Assembly (NCBI GenBank): GCA_964525565.1
Contig: CAZGHI010000001.1
Location: forward strand, 62,001-126,000
Source of the DNA: OLB6 sp964525565
Lineage (GTDB): Bacteria; Bacteroidota; Ignavibacteria; Kapaibacteriales; Kapaibacteriaceae
DNA: 64,000 nt
Direction: 5' to 3'
Under the pieces are notes generated by a model. The model ran no database searches, was not told where the DNA came from, and saw nothing but the letters and a program-made list of their open reading frames with translations. The position numbers were made by a program, and so were the translations under genes. Below are positions 1 to 9,981 of the stretch, piece by piece. Positions within the stretch are counted from its first letter, which is position 1, and each line of letters starts with the position of its first letter.

Positions 1-884
1 ACGGAATCGGGTGGAACGAGCCGCGCCACACGAAGTGCTGCGGTAACAATCATCCCACTGCTGCCACCGCAAAAAATTCCTTCCTCGCGAGCAAGTCTTC
101 GTGCCATGGAAAAACTCTCTTTATCCTGAATATTCATTATCTCATCTATGAGCGTTACATCGAGGTTCCCTGGTATCCGTTCTTGTCCGACACCTTCAAC
201 AAGGTATGGTAATGCTTCAACGAGGCGACCGGTTTCTTTAAATGTTTTGATGGCTGACCCAACTGGGTCAGCAGCAATGACTTTTATGTTGGGATTGCGC
301 TGCTTAAGGAAACGTGCCGTACCCGTAATCGTACCTCCGGTACCCATACTTGCCACGAAATGGGTGATGGTTCCATCAGTATCGTTCCATATTTCGGGTC
401 CCGTTGTTTCCACGTGTGCCTGTGGGTTAGCGGGATTATCGTACTGGTTGAGCATGATGGCATTAGGGAGCTCTGACGCAAGGCGCTGAGCAGTGTTCCA
501 ATAATATTCCGGGCTGCTCATTCGTGCGGCACTGCTAACTATGAGTACATCTGCTCCTAGTGCTTTGAGGTACCGTACACGCTCTTGCGAGGCTTTATCC
601 GTCATCACAAACAAACAGCGATATCCTTTCAGACGAGCAGCCAATGCGAGGCCAATACCGGTGTTCCCACTCGTAGGTTCCACAATGAGGTCGCCAGGTT
701 TGATTGTACCTGCACGTTCTGCGGCTTCAATCATGGCTAACCCGATTCGATCTTTCACAGAGCCACCAGGATTTCGGCTTTCGAGCTTAACGAGAACCTG
801 TGCCGAAAGCCCCTTTGTCACATTGTTTAATCGAACAAGTGGTGTCTGGCCAATGAGTTCTAAAATTGATTTTTTTACGTTCAT
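1..884 (-). CDS. Cystathionine beta-synthase / cysteine synthase-like PLP enzyme (3' end beyond window)
   Basis: Fold type II PLP enzyme that makes a thioether or cysteine from an activated serine. The first 294 residues are present and the C-terminus runs off the left edge. GGSVKDRI holds the PLP lysine (about K44), PTSGNTGIGLA (70-80) is the substrate-carboxylate loop, and GTGGTITG (181-188) is the PLP phosphate cup. The segments SPEYYWN, NQYDNPANPQAH and GPEIW resemble cystathionine beta-synthase cores more than plain CysK, so CBS is favoured, but the choice is inference. Whether a C-terminal regulatory CBS-domain pair exists cannot be seen. The start is the ATG at 884, 24 bases after the ABC transporter stop on the same strand, so co-transcription is likely. 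Confidence 0.9.
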   Translation of the reverse strand, partial: MNVKKSILELIGQTPLVRLNNVTKGLSAQVLVKLESRNPGGSVKDRIGLAMIEAAERAGTIKPGDLIVEPTSGNTGIGLALAARLKGYRCLFVMTDKASQERVRYLKALGADVLIVSSAARMSSPEYYWNTAQRLASELPNAIMLNQYDNPANPQAHVETTGPEIWNDTDGTITHFVASMGTGGTITGTARFLKQRNPNIKVIAADPVGSAIKTFKETGRLVEALPYLVEGVGQERIPGNLDVTLIDEIMNIQDKESFSMARRLAREEGIFCGGSSGMIVTAALRVARLVPPDS

Positions 885-908
885 ATTGCACAGGATAAAG
901 GTGAGTTC

Positions 909-2675
909 TTAACCAATAGACTCCTCCAGGAGCTGCCGTTCGAACGTATCGGCATACTGCCCTCCGATGGCAATAAGCTCTTCATGCGAACCACGTTCAA
1001 CAATACGTCCTTCGGACAATACCATAATCGAGTCGCATCGTTGCAGTGTGGAAACGCGATGTGCGATGATAATAGTAGTGCGCCCCTTCATCACATTCTT
1101 TAATCCCTCCAGTATTCGCGCTTCTGTTTGTGTGTCAACAGCAGAAAGGGCATCGTCGAGTATCAGTATTGATGGCTGGCAAACAATTGCACGCGCTAAT
1201 GCCGTTCTTTGTTTCTGACCACCACTCAACGTAATTCCGCGTTCGCCAACAACGGTCTCGTATCCATCTGGCATCATGATTACATCGTTGTGCAATTGTG
1301 CAATTCGCGATGCCTGTATCATTTCTTCTTTACTAATCTCCGGCTTCCCAAACGTGATGTTACCGGCAATTGTATCTGAGAATAAAAAACTCTCCTGTGG
1401 CACAACGGCTACAGCACCGCGCAGAACGCTCAGCGGTATAACACGAACATCATAACCGTCTATGGATAGTGTACCTTCCGAGACGTTATACAACCGAGGA
1501 ATGAGGTTTACGAGTGAGCTCTTACCGCTACCAATTCCACCAAGGATACCAAGGGATGTACCGGCCGGTATATCGAGGGTGATGTTCGACAATACGTTCA
1601 CGCCATGTGGTGTATTACGCTGTTCTGTGCTTGCATAACGGAGACTTACATTGCTGTAGTGAACATGTCCACGGAGTGCCTGAATAGTATGATCAACGAT
1701 TTCCGTGTCTTTAATTTCCGGAGCATGATCTAGAAGAGCACCTAACCTAGCCATGCTGGCAGCACCACGTTGGATCATTCCAGTTACCCAACCAATTGCA
1801 GCGATCGGCCATAGCAATTGGTTTAAGTAGATAAAAAATTGCGTCAACGATCCAACAGTAATCAGGCTGTTCATAACCTGATAGCCACCAACGCCAATAA
1901 CGATAACGTAGGAGAGATTAAACAAAACTGTCATGCCGGGCATCATCAGTGAATTCACACGTGCCAGACTCATACTCTTCTTGTAGTATGCTTTACTCTT
2001 TTGCGTAAAGTTGGCCGATTCCATTTCGGTGCGCACGTAGGCCTTAACCACACGAATTCCCGAAAATGTTTCCTGCGCTTGAGTTGTAACGTGCTCGTAG
2101 TGTTCCTGGACAATCTTGTAGCGCGTGTGGATGAGCTTGCCAATCGTGTACGTAGTCCAGGCAATCAAAGGTACGGGTATCAGAATGGCAAGTGTGAGCC
2201 AAACATTAATACTGAGCATCCAACTTAGTGCAAAGGCAAACGTTGTGATTGTGTTTGCACTATACATCACCGCCGGCCCGATGAACTCGCGAACAGATCC
2301 AATGTCATTGCTAAAATGTGCAAGTAGGGATCCGGTGCTGCGATCATGAAAGAACCGTTGGGATTGCTGACGGATGGCTGCAAGAAAGTCGTTCCGAAGA
2401 TCTTCTTCCACAAACCGCGACATTACAATGATTGTTCTGCGTGTTCCATAAAGCCCCAGACCCGAGCCTGTAGTTAAAAGAAGGATCTGAACGATTAACC
2501 AGAGTACGTGTTCTTGTGTAAATGTGGAAACGTGTAGCGTGTCAACTGCCTTGCCAACAACGAATGGTATTGTTGTACTGCAAATGTTGCTAAAGGTAAT
2601 GAACACAAGACCAAGACCGACACGATGTTTATGTCGGCCAATGTATGGGATCAATCGGCGAAGAGATTGCATCAT
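909..2675 (-). CDS. ABC transporter, fused permease/ATPase (MsbA/LmrA-type exporter half)
   Basis: A 588-residue half-transporter that should work as a dimer in the inner membrane, exporting a lipid, drug or peptide. Residues 1 to about 310 form the six-helix transmembrane domain. The C-terminal ATPase has Walker A GGIGSGKSS (about 377-385), signature LSGGQKQR (about 480), Walker B ILILDDALSAVD (about 500) and an H-loop histidine in IIIAHRVSTL. Length is normal for the family. The substrate cannot be told from sequence. Two adjacent ATGs (2675 and 2672) are possible starts. It lies between the aldolase and the CBS-like gene, all on the - strand. A 6-bp hairpin without a T-run (2676-2694) lies just before the start. 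Confidence 0.93.
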   Translation of the reverse strand: MMQSLRRLIPYIGRHKHRVGLGLVFITFSNICSTTIPFVVGKAVDTLHVSTFTQEHVLWLIVQILLLTTGSGLGLYGTRRTIIVMSRFVEEDLRNDFLAAIRQQSQRFFHDRSTGSLLAHFSNDIGSVREFIGPAVMYSANTITTFAFALSWMLSINVWLTLAILIPVPLIAWTTYTIGKLIHTRYKIVQEHYEHVTTQAQETFSGIRVVKAYVRTEMESANFTQKSKAYYKKSMSLARVNSLMMPGMTVLFNLSYVIVIGVGGYQVMNSLITVGSLTQFFIYLNQLLWPIAAIGWVTGMIQRGAASMARLGALLDHAPEIKDTEIVDHTIQALRGHVHYSNVSLRYASTEQRNTPHGVNVLSNITLDIPAGTSLGILGGIGSGKSSLVNLIPRLYNVSEGTLSIDGYDVRVIPLSVLRGAVAVVPQESFLFSDTIAGNITFGKPEISKEEMIQASRIAQLHNDVIMMPDGYETVVGERGITLSGGQKQRTALARAIVCQPSILILDDALSAVDTQTEARILEGLKNVMKGRTTIIIAHRVSTLQRCDSIMVLSEGRIVERGSHEELIAIGGQYADTFERQLLEESIG

Positions 2676-2742
2676 ACACAGATGCTCACTGTGTCCATGC
2701 GTAGAATGGCGTTGTGTTGGTTACGGTATTGGGTATTGTCCA

Positions 2743-3807
2743 TTATGCAATTGTGACTTCGTTGCAGAGATATACATCCTGGATAGCATGAAGCAACTCA
2801 ATTCCTTCGTTCATCGGTCGCTGGAAAGCCTTACGTCCGCTAATTAGTCCCATTCCACCAGCACGTTTGTTGATTACAGCAGTAGCCGTAGCTTCTGCGA
2901 AATCATCGCTTCCACTTGCGCCCCCACTGTTGATTAAACCGATTCTTCCCATGTAGCAGTTAGCAACCTGGTATCGCGTTAGGTCAATTGGATGGTCGCT
3001 GGACAGTTTAGTGTACATACGATCGTCCAGTTTTCCGTACGAGCTTCCACCCATGTTCAATGCTTTGAAGCCACCATTATTCTCGGGTAGTTTCTGCTTG
3101 ATGATATCTGCACCAATTGTCACGCCAAGGTGGTTTGCTTGCCCGGTAAGATCAGCGGCGAGATGATAGTCTTTGTCTTGCTTGAAGGCGGGGTTTCTGA
3201 GGTAACACCAAAGGATTGTTGCCATGCCAAGTTCATGTGCCAGTGCAAATGCTTCCGAAATTTCTACAATCTGCCGTGAACTTTCGGCTGAACCGAAATA
3301 GATTGTTGCACCAATTGCTGCAGCTCCCATATCTGCAGCTTGCTGTACCGTTCCAAACAAAATCTGATCGTATGAATTCGGGTAGGTAAGAAGCTGATTG
3401 TGGTTGATTTTGACAATAAATGGAAATACGTGTGCATACTTTCTGCTCACAGATCCAAGTACGCCAAATGTTGAAGCAACAGCATTGCACCCACCTTCAA
3501 TGGCAAGTCGGATAATATTTTCAGGATCGAAGTATTGTGGATTCTTTGCGAACGACGCGCCCGCACTATGTTCTATGCCTTGATCTACCGGTAGGATGCT
3601 TACGTACCCGGTTCCAGCAAGCCGACCTGTGTTGTGTATCCAGTGCAAATTGTGGAGGACTCTGGTACTTCTGTCGCTTGGACCGAAGATGATGTCCACG
3701 TTGTTCGGACCTGGGATATGAATATCCAATTTATTGATGGTAGTGCACACGTGACGTAGAAGGTAATCAGCTTGATTACCTAGGCGCTGAGAAATGATAT
3801 CTATCAT
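2743..3807 (-). CDS. Class I fructose-bisphosphate aldolase (FbaB/DhnA type)
   Basis: Cytoplasmic glycolytic/gluconeogenic aldolase that forms a Schiff base and cleaves fructose-1,6-bisphosphate into two triose phosphates. The 354-residue chain fits the archaeal/E. coli FbaB type, about 350 residues: ILPVDQGIEHS near residue 70, FIVKINHNQ, and GADIIKQKLP near 230, whose lysines are candidates for the Schiff base, then LINSGGASGSDDF and a C-terminal RKAFQRP phosphate-site segment. The reading frame stays open upstream to 3870, but that extension runs through a terminator hairpin (3829-3854), so the ATG at 3807 is chosen. It is followed by the ABC exporter 67 bases downstream. Confidence 0.93.
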   Translation of the reverse strand: MIDIISQRLGNQADYLLRHVCTTINKLDIHIPGPNNVDIIFGPSDRSTRVLHNLHWIHNTGRLAGTGYVSILPVDQGIEHSAGASFAKNPQYFDPENIIRLAIEGGCNAVASTFGVLGSVSRKYAHVFPFIVKINHNQLLTYPNSYDQILFGTVQQAADMGAAAIGATIYFGSAESSRQIVEISEAFALAHELGMATILWCYLRNPAFKQDKDYHLAADLTGQANHLGVTIGADIIKQKLPENNGGFKALNMGGSSYGKLDDRMYTKLSSDHPIDLTRYQVANCYMGRIGLINSGGASGSDDFAEATATAVINKRAGGMGLISGRKAFQRPMNEGIELLHAIQDVYLCNEVTIA

Positions 3808-3828
3808 AGTGGACTTCAAAAAAGTAAA

Positions 3829-3854
3829 GGGCTCGAATTTACGGATTCGAGCCC
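3829..3854 (-). terminator. Rho-independent terminator after the VWA surface-protein gene
   Basis: A perfect 10-bp stem (GGGCTCGAAT pairing with ATTCGAGCCC) with a 6-base loop. Read on the - strand it is followed by a T-rich stretch. It sits between the stop of the large VWA gene (3896) and the aldolase start (3807), so it should end the upstream transcript and gives the aldolase its own transcript. Confidence 0.85.
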
Positions 3855-3895
3855 CACGAAAACGGTGCACTCAGTGTGCCGCTTAAAACTTCATG

Positions 3896-6800
3896 TTAAC
3901 GAACGACGGATAGAACTGTCGATTTTACAAACGGTCCGGAAGTCATTCGCAATATGTATATACCGCTGCTAAGGTCGCTGGTGTTAATGTCAAGAACATA
4001 CTCGCCACTATCAAGGACAGGAGTTGTAATGGTACGGACCACATTCCCAACATTATCGATGATTTCAAATGTTGTTGAAAGTTTAATTCCAGTTGTGTAC
4101 AGCACAGATGTATGCGATTCAGCAGGATTTGGCTGAGGAGATGCTATTGAGAATGGGTTTCTACCGATAGAAATAAGCCGTCCTTCGGAGTAACACACCT
4201 GCGAAACCGCAAAGGCGCGAGATTCGCCCGTGCCAACAACACAAGAGGGTTGCACAGTAGCTGCCATTGAAATGGTGTGGCTTCCTTCTGCTGTTAGGAA
4301 TGGATCGAACTGAGCGGTAGCAACCAAGCCACTATTGAGCGTGGCCGTTGCATCAGGCGTTCCCACAATGCTCACAACTCCGGGCGTTGTAACGGTGCCG
4401 GTAAACGTCCAACCGGCCTGAGAAGCAATGATTTGGTTAAAGGCCAAAAAGTCTTTCGGTACAGTAAGCGTAAGTTCAACACCTGTAACTTGAACCCCTT
4501 GCATATCACCGATATTCACAAGAATTGGCAATGCGAATGGTTTTCCTACCTGGATTTCCGGTGTTTGACCAAAAGTGAAGGTTGCGGGAGTTGTGATACC
4601 TCGCCCGGTAGCATTCACAATTAGGTCCAATGCTTGATTGTTTTGGAAACTAAATCGTGCATTAAAAGTGCCAACAGCCGGCGGTGTAAATTCAACGGTT
4701 ACAACTTGTGATTCCCCGGGGTTAATAACGAATGCCGCATTGGGCAAAATGGAGAATGCTGTGATATCGCCAGTAGCAACTGGCGCAGCACATTGTAGTG
4801 GTGTAGATGGATTAGGGTTTGTAATCGTTAGTGTTGCCGTTCTCCGTGCACATGTGAGTACGTCGTTAAAGGTTAACGGTGGCAGAGCACTCTGTTCAAT
4901 ACCAGTACCCGTAACTTTTACTATCGTGGTAGCATACGGAGGTATTGGTTCGGGTCCGGCTTTTGCGTCATGACTGATTATAACGTCATCCGAACGGAAT
5001 CCTGCTGCACTTGGCGTGAATGTAACCTCTAACCGTAACTCTTCCCCTATGTTCAGTGTTGTTGGGAATGTTGGCCAGTTTACTTCTGAAAAATCCGGGA
5101 TTGTTCCGGCCAAGTTAACACTTTGAATATGCAGGGGGCTGTCAGAATCGACATTCGAAATCANNNNNNNNNNNNNNNNNNNNNNNNNNGCGGTTTGGTT
5201 AACGGTAATTGCAGGGAAGTCGTATCCCGTTGCTGTGATAGCAGGCAGGAAGCCCACGCCGGTTACTGTGCCGGTAAGCTGCGCTTGCTGTCCAGTAATG
5301 GTTGCGTAAATCAACTCCCGATGAGCGCCGCGTGATTGTGGGTTAAATGTTACAGGAATTTCCCGTCGCTCACCAGGTGCTAGGGTTAGCGGCGGAACAA
5401 GTCCAGTCAAATCAAAGGCGATATTAGGGTCAGTTGGAGCTTCCGGAGTAAGATCTGTAATCGTAACAGGCTGTGTTGACTGGTTCTCGATGAAGACGCT
5501 ACCGTTGACGATGTTTCCAACACGATGCCGTCCGAAGTCGTAATCGGTAATTGCAACCTTTGGCTCGACCACTTCAATGATAACCGTGGAAACCGGTACT
5601 CCGCACTCGGCAGCAAGTCCGAAATCAATTCGCATGGTTTGGACTCCAGCAGTATTCGGTGCTACGCTAACGGTAATGTCGTGACAGGCATTCGGAGCAA
5701 GCGAGAACGGACCGGCACCTGCCGTGATCGTAATATCCGATGACCCTGTTGCAGATACGGTGCCGCTGAGTGGAACAGGGCCTTTGTTGCACAGTACCTG
5801 TGTTATTGTGTACGTCCGAGGAGCAACACCAAGTGCAATCCGGCCCAGGTCATTAGATTGCTTTACATCCCATAAACAAGGGGCTAGAGCCCCACCTTCA
5901 AACGTAAGGGTAGCAATCGTATTACAGGTGCCAAGAACTTCTAGTACTGCAGTACGTTGTCCCACGCCAGAAGGTGTGAATACAACTTCCACAGATAAGC
6001 ATTCACCCGGTTTTAGGCGAACAGAGCGGAGGTTTCCTGCTAACGCGTAGTCTGCAGCATGCTGTCCACTAAATGCGGCAGATCGCAACTCAACCTCGAA
6101 GTCTCCCGTGTTACAGAGTACGGCCGGGAATGATTTTGACGAGGATTGCCCCTGCGCTGTTGGGTCCATGCTAACAGACCCCTTGGTGAACGAAAGCTCG
6201 GGAGCCGAAACAACGAAACTTGCCGGACTCTCGGAACTACTTGCAGGAATTGACCCGAACTTAAAGAGGTAGATATCGGAAGCGCCACGACTTGTAACGG
6301 TAAACGTCGGCGGTGCAAAGTTCCGGACACCCGTGAACGAACCAGTTTCATATGAAAAGCCTTTACGATCGTCCACTCTCATCTTTTTCATCGTAAAGGT
6401 ATTCGGTGGCACACCTTCAGAGAAGGTTGCATTTCCATTGGCATCATAGGTTGCATAGTAGTCACGAAGTGTGTTGTTCGTGTACCGATTGCTTTCCGCT
6501 CGATTGCCGCTTGTCTGATAACCCACCATCACATAACGTGCAAACTTCCCTCGGACAACAACGATGGGATAGCCATTTGCATCGTACCGAAGACCGATAT
6601 CAGTACAATTTGCATTTGAGATGTTACCGCCGAAACCAGTACCAACTTGCTTCCACTGAAGCTCAAGGTCCTTGTTAAATTTAAATATAAACATGTTGGA
6701 AATGTCACCAGTGGACTTGTTTAAGGGACGCCCATCAAAGGTTGCGGAGGAGGCTGTGTGATAACCTGCCACGTAGATATTACCGAAGGTGTCCGTAACA

Positions 6801-8587
6801 ACACCCATTACACGCTCATCGCCTTGATCATTGCCACGCAGGTGCATTACCTTGAGCAGGTTTCCATTGGCATCCCAGACGCCCATGTATCCGTCAATGT
6901 TGCCAGGCTGATTGTTTATGAAGGTCTCACCAATACGGAAGGGGCCGTCGAACCACCCTGTAGTGTACACATACAAATCGTTGCTTGATATCGCTACCGA
7001 CGTAGCCGAATCTATACCGGTATCTCCAACTCTATTGACCCATTGGTACTGTGGAACTGGTGCAACTGAAACCCGGATCCGATAGTTGTTGCCAGGTGCT
7101 GGTGGTACCCATTTATAGTGAAGACCACGTGCAGTGTCGATAATGTTTTTCCAGGAACTACCTCCATCTGCACTATACTCAATACGTACCGGGGTTTCAG
7201 GGAGCACACCCGTCCACGAGATGAAAACGGTGTCACATGTCGAAAACAGTTCGCCACCCTTTGGAGTGTTTAGCCGTATAACACCTTGACCACCAGTAAG
7301 CTCAATATTCGGCGGACAAGGCGATCCTGTTAGCTGTAATTGGGACTGACGGTACGTTTGTTGAGCACCTTGTGTAAACTCAACGCGAATGGTTAGCTTC
7401 TGGCCTACGGGAAGCGTGAACGGAGTAAAAGTTGCACCGGTGCCCCGTCCCCAATCCACAACCTTAAAGAACTGGTTGGGAACAATGGCAAAACCTGTTA
7501 CTGAAAGTGGTGCACCAACCGCTTCGATTGTTACCGTTGCCTGCGACGACTGATTTGCCGGCGGATCTCCGCAGAATAACACAGGCATATCAATGTTCGT
7601 GCCGGCTACACTCCTTGGTGGAGTGGTATAGGAAACCGTATTTGTTGTGTTCGTAAATTTTGTTAGACGAATAAGGGCAGTCCTGCTACGCTGACTTTCT
7701 ACGCATACAAATGGGCTTATCCAACTGATTTGACAGATTTCTTTTATCTGTGTTTCTAAAGCGAGGTAGCTGAACAGGTCAACGAGGTCCTTCTCCGTTG
7801 TAACAATGGCCTTTCCGCCTGTACCTTTGGCAAATGACTCAAGTGTGTGGTGTGTTGTCTTCTCCATGATCGTCACACTAAAGAATCGAATTGCTGCAGA
7901 TTGCATCCGTGCGATGTTTTCCGTAACAAACTTGGCTTCGTTAGCAATTGATGGGTTTGGGTGACCATCGGTTAAGAAAAACACGTAGCGTGGAATGTTT
8001 GCCGGCCGTTGCTTGAATAAATCGTAAATGGTTGTTCCCGGCCCCTCGAATGGCAGCTCGTAGTTTGTTACTGTTTGCGGTTCCATCTTTTGCAGTGTGT
8101 CGGTTACCACCGATGGGTCGTTCGTCCAGGGAGTAGCAACCTCATAGGTTCCCGCAAATGTGGTAAGGATAACGCGGGTTTCACCGATGAACCGAATTTT
8201 GTTCACAAAAGCAGTTAAGGCCTGCTGAGCGTATTTAAACCTCGGCATTCCATTTACTTCATCACGCATGGAGTTAGAACGGTCCAGGATGATCAGAATG
8301 CTTGCTTCCGGTTCGATTTCGCGTTTGATACAGTCATGGGTAATAGTCGGGGTAAGGTTTACGGCAGTGCCGTTCAATGGTGTTTCTGTGATGGTGAAAT
8401 CAGCAGCGGTAAGTCCAGTTACTGGAGATCCGTACGCATCGAATGCCATATAATCGGCAGTAATCTTTGGAAATTCACTGGTGTTCACGTTGAAAACACT
8501 GAGCGTTTGTGCCGCAAGGTCAGCCGTGCATAGTATTGATGCCAACATTATTGCACAGATTACGTGTATCTTGGCCAACGTGTTCAT
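3896..8587 (-). CDS. Large secreted VWA / beta-propeller / ASH-repeat protein with T9SS C-terminal signal
   Basis: A predicted cell-surface or secreted protein of 1563 residues. It has a signal peptide (residues 1 to about 26, ending LAAQ), then a von Willebrand A domain with the MIDAS motif DRSNS (about residue 99) and FLTDGHPN (about 200), which normally binds a divalent ion and ligand. A stretch with SBBP-like propeller repeats follows (about 515-750, GNIYVAGYH). Next come several ASH/choice-of-anchor-D beta-sandwich domains (about 770-1380). The last 80 residues (PQPNPAESHTSVLYT to STVLSVVR) look like a type A T9SS sorting domain. The start is the ATG at 8587 with GAAAGG six bases upstream rather than the ATG at 8605. 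A 26-base N gap (5164-5189) lies in an ASH domain without changing frame. The ligand is unknown. Confidence 0.88.
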   Translation of the reverse strand: MNTLAKIHVICAIMLASILCTADLAAQTLSVFNVNTSEFPKITADYMAFDAYGSPVTGLTAADFTITETPLNGTAVNLTPTITHDCIKREIEPEASILIILDRSNSMRDEVNGMPRFKYAQQALTAFVNKIRFIGETRVILTTFAGTYEVATPWTNDPSVVTDTLQKMEPQTVTNYELPFEGPGTTIYDLFKQRPANIPRYVFFLTDGHPNPSIANEAKFVTENIARMQSAAIRFFSVTIMEKTTHHTLESFAKGTGGKAIVTTEKDLVDLFSYLALETQIKEICQISWISPFVCVESQRSRTALIRLTKFTNTTNTVSYTTPPRSVAGTNIDMPVLFCGDPPANQSSQATVTIEAVGAPLSVTGFAIVPNQFFKVVDWGRGTGATFTPFTLPVGQKLTIRVEFTQGAQQTYRQSQLQLTGSPCPPNIELTGGQGVIRLNTPKGGELFSTCDTVFISWTGVLPETPVRIEYSADGGSSWKNIIDTARGLHYKWVPPAPGNNYRIRVSVAPVPQYQWVNRVGDTGIDSATSVAISSNDLYVYTTGWFDGPFRIGETFINNQPGNIDGYMGVWDANGNLLKVMHLRGNDQGDERVMGVVTDTFGNIYVAGYHTASSATFDGRPLNKSTGDISNMFIFKFNKDLELQWKQVGTGFGGNISNANCTDIGLRYDANGYPIVVVRGKFARYVMVGYQTSGNRAESNRYTNNTLRDYYATYDANGNATFSEGVPPNTFTMKKMRVDDRKGFSYETGSFTGVRNFAPPTFTVTSRGASDIYLFKFGSIPASSSESPASFVVSAPELSFTKGSVSMDPTAQGQSSSKSFPAVLCNTGDFEVELRSAAFSGQHAADYALAGNLRSVRLKPGECLSVEVVFTPSGVGQRTAVLEVLGTCNTIATLTFEGGALAPCLWDVKQSNDLGRIALGVAPRTYTITQVLCNKGPVPLSGTVSATGSSDITITAGAGPFSLAPNACHDITVSVAPNTAGVQTMRIDFGLAAECGVPVSTVIIEVVEPKVAITDYDFGRHRVGNIVNGSVFIENQSTQPVTITDLTPEAPTDPNIAFDLTGLVPPLTLAPGERREIPVTFNPQSRGAHRELIYATITGQQAQLTGTVTGVGFLPAITATGYDFPAITVNQTXXXXXXXXXXISNVDSDSPLHIQSVNLAGTIPDFSEVNWPTFPTTLNIGEELRLEVTFTPSAAGFRSDDVIISHDAKAGPEPIPPYATTIVKVTGTGIEQSALPPLTFNDVLTCARRTATLTITNPNPSTPLQCAAPVATGDITAFSILPNAAFVINPGESQVVTVEFTPPAVGTFNARFSFQNNQALDLIVNATGRGITTPATFTFGQTPEIQVGKPFALPILVNIGDMQGVQVTGVELTLTVPKDFLAFNQIIASQAGWTFTGTVTTPGVVSIVGTPDATATLNSGLVATAQFDPFLTAEGSHTISMAATVQPSCVVGTGESRAFAVSQVCYSEGRLISIGRNPFSIASPQPNPAESHTSVLYTTGIKLSTTFEIIDNVGNVVRTITTPVLDSGEYVLDINTSDLSSGIYILRMTSGPFVKSTVLSVVR

Positions 8588-8617
8588 ATGTAACCTTTCA
8601 AGCATATAGTTTTCATT

Positions 8618-9661
8618 TCATGGAGTTAGAGCAACAGCCTCACTGAGAAACCGCATGCTCTTATTAGACGCATCTAACTCAGCTTGGATCCCCAAGGGTA
8701 TTGTTAGCTTGCTTTTCACATGTCCAAAGGGCATACCATACACTACCGGAACTCCAAGTGAGGCTGTCCTATCCTTGAGCACTTGGAGTAGCGTTAACGA
8801 CGGTTGTGATATAGACTTTCCACGGGCCTCACAGTTACGAAAATTTCCGAAGGCAATTCCAGCACACGTTTGGAGCTTACCAGCTAACCACAACTGCGTT
8901 AACATCCTGTCGATTTGGTAAGGTTCTTCGTTAATCTCTTCAAGAAATAGAATAGCACCGTCGGTGTCGATTTCATAGTTGGTGCCGAGTGTTGAAGTGA
9001 CAACTGTAAGATTTCCTCCGGTGAGTCTGCCGCGTCCAATTCCATTTGATAAACACATCATTTTAGCATCGGAATAGCTAAAGGGCGAACTCGGTTGCTG
9101 TGGCATCAACACTCCCCGAAACGCCTCTCGTGTGAACGAATCAAAGGTTGATGTTGCAACAGGACCGTGAAACGTAACCATACCCGACAATTGATTAACG
9201 GCTACAAGCAGAGCCGTGATATCGCTGAAACCAACAATAGACTTTCTTGCTTGCCGGATTGATTTGTAATCAAGCATAGGTAAGATGCGCATTACACCGT
9301 AGCCACCACGAGCGCACATAATTGCGTCTATGGTTGGATCCTCGATAAAGGCCATTAATTCATCCGCACGGTCCTGGTCGGGGGCAGATAGATAACCATG
9401 GTTTTTTGTTATGTTCCTACCAAGCACCGGTACCAGCCCCTCCTGAAAGCAGACCTGCTCAAAGTCGCGCAACTCCTTGGGGCTAATACCACTTGCCGGA
9501 CAAGCAATGCCAATTCGCGAACCGCGCTTTAGTCCTGGCGGTAGTGAGAGCGTTCTCTTGTTACTCTTTGCAAGCGGTATGCTCTCCCGATTAGATGCCT
9601 TTAAAACGCCGGCAGCAACACTACCTACAGTAACAGATGATATAAACGTTCTTCTCTTCAT
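8618..9661 (-). CDS. LD-carboxypeptidase, peptidase family S66, with Tat-type signal
   Basis: A 347-residue peptidase that should trim the terminal D-alanine from tetrapeptide muropeptides during peptidoglycan recycling. Family S66 also contains the MccF microcin-immunity enzymes, so a different amide substrate is possible. The N-terminus MKRRTFISSVTVGSVAAG matches a twin-arginine signal, implying a periplasmic or exported location, whereas E. coli LdcA is cytoplasmic. The catalytic triad is visible: Ser in GFSDITAL (about 145), Glu in FLEEINEEPYQIDRML (about 234) and His in GHVKSKLTIPLG (about 316). The VWA gene starts 30 bases downstream on the same strand, so the two may share a transcript. 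Confidence 0.9.
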   Translation of the reverse strand: MKRRTFISSVTVGSVAAGVLKASNRESIPLAKSNKRTLSLPPGLKRGSRIGIACPASGISPKELRDFEQVCFQEGLVPVLGRNITKNHGYLSAPDQDRADELMAFIEDPTIDAIMCARGGYGVMRILPMLDYKSIRQARKSIVGFSDITALLVAVNQLSGMVTFHGPVATSTFDSFTREAFRGVLMPQQPSSPFSYSDAKMMCLSNGIGRGRLTGGNLTVVTSTLGTNYEIDTDGAILFLEEINEEPYQIDRMLTQLWLAGKLQTCAGIAFGNFRNCEARGKSISQPSLTLLQVLKDRTASLGVPVVYGMPFGHVKSKLTIPLGIQAELDASNKSMRFLSEAVALTP

Positions 9662-9864
9662 TTAATCACGAGTGGAACCAGCTTATGCGTGCACAATACA
9701 AGAAGTTACGAAGATTGGCTCATTCGTCCAAGAAATGGAGACACTTCGCCTACTAACGATAACCCGCATACTATTAATGGGTTACGACTGAATTTCAGCA
9801 AGTTCTCCACATCGACAGTTACATCCGAGACACCACAACTGGCTGCCGTATATTCGCAGGAAGA

Positions 9865-9951
9865 GGAAAGGTGCAAGAGTGGTTGAATTGGCACGCCTGG
9901 AAAGCGTGTGTACTGGAAACGGTACCGCGGGTTCGAATCCCGCCCTTTCCG
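9865..9951 (+). tRNA. tRNA-Ser (anticodon GGA)
   Basis: Cloverleaf of 87 bases with the long variable arm of a class II tRNA. The acceptor stem pairs GGAAAGG (9865-9871) with CCTTTCC (9944-9950), and the discriminator is G. The anticodon stem CACGC/GCGTG encloses loop CTGGAAA with anticodon GGA at 9899-9901. The T-loop GTTCGAATC is canonical. CCA is not encoded. A TATATTCG box at 9849-9856 is one base off the Bacteroidota -7 consensus TAnnTTTG and correctly spaced for a start near 9865, but no -33 TTG is visible. Confidence 0.97.
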
Positions 9952-9981
9952 CAACAACATTATGGCTACCCATATTACATC

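Noticed and set aside
3808..3870. Longer aldolase N-terminus starting at 3870
   Set aside because: It would translate the terminator stem and adds residues not typical of the family.
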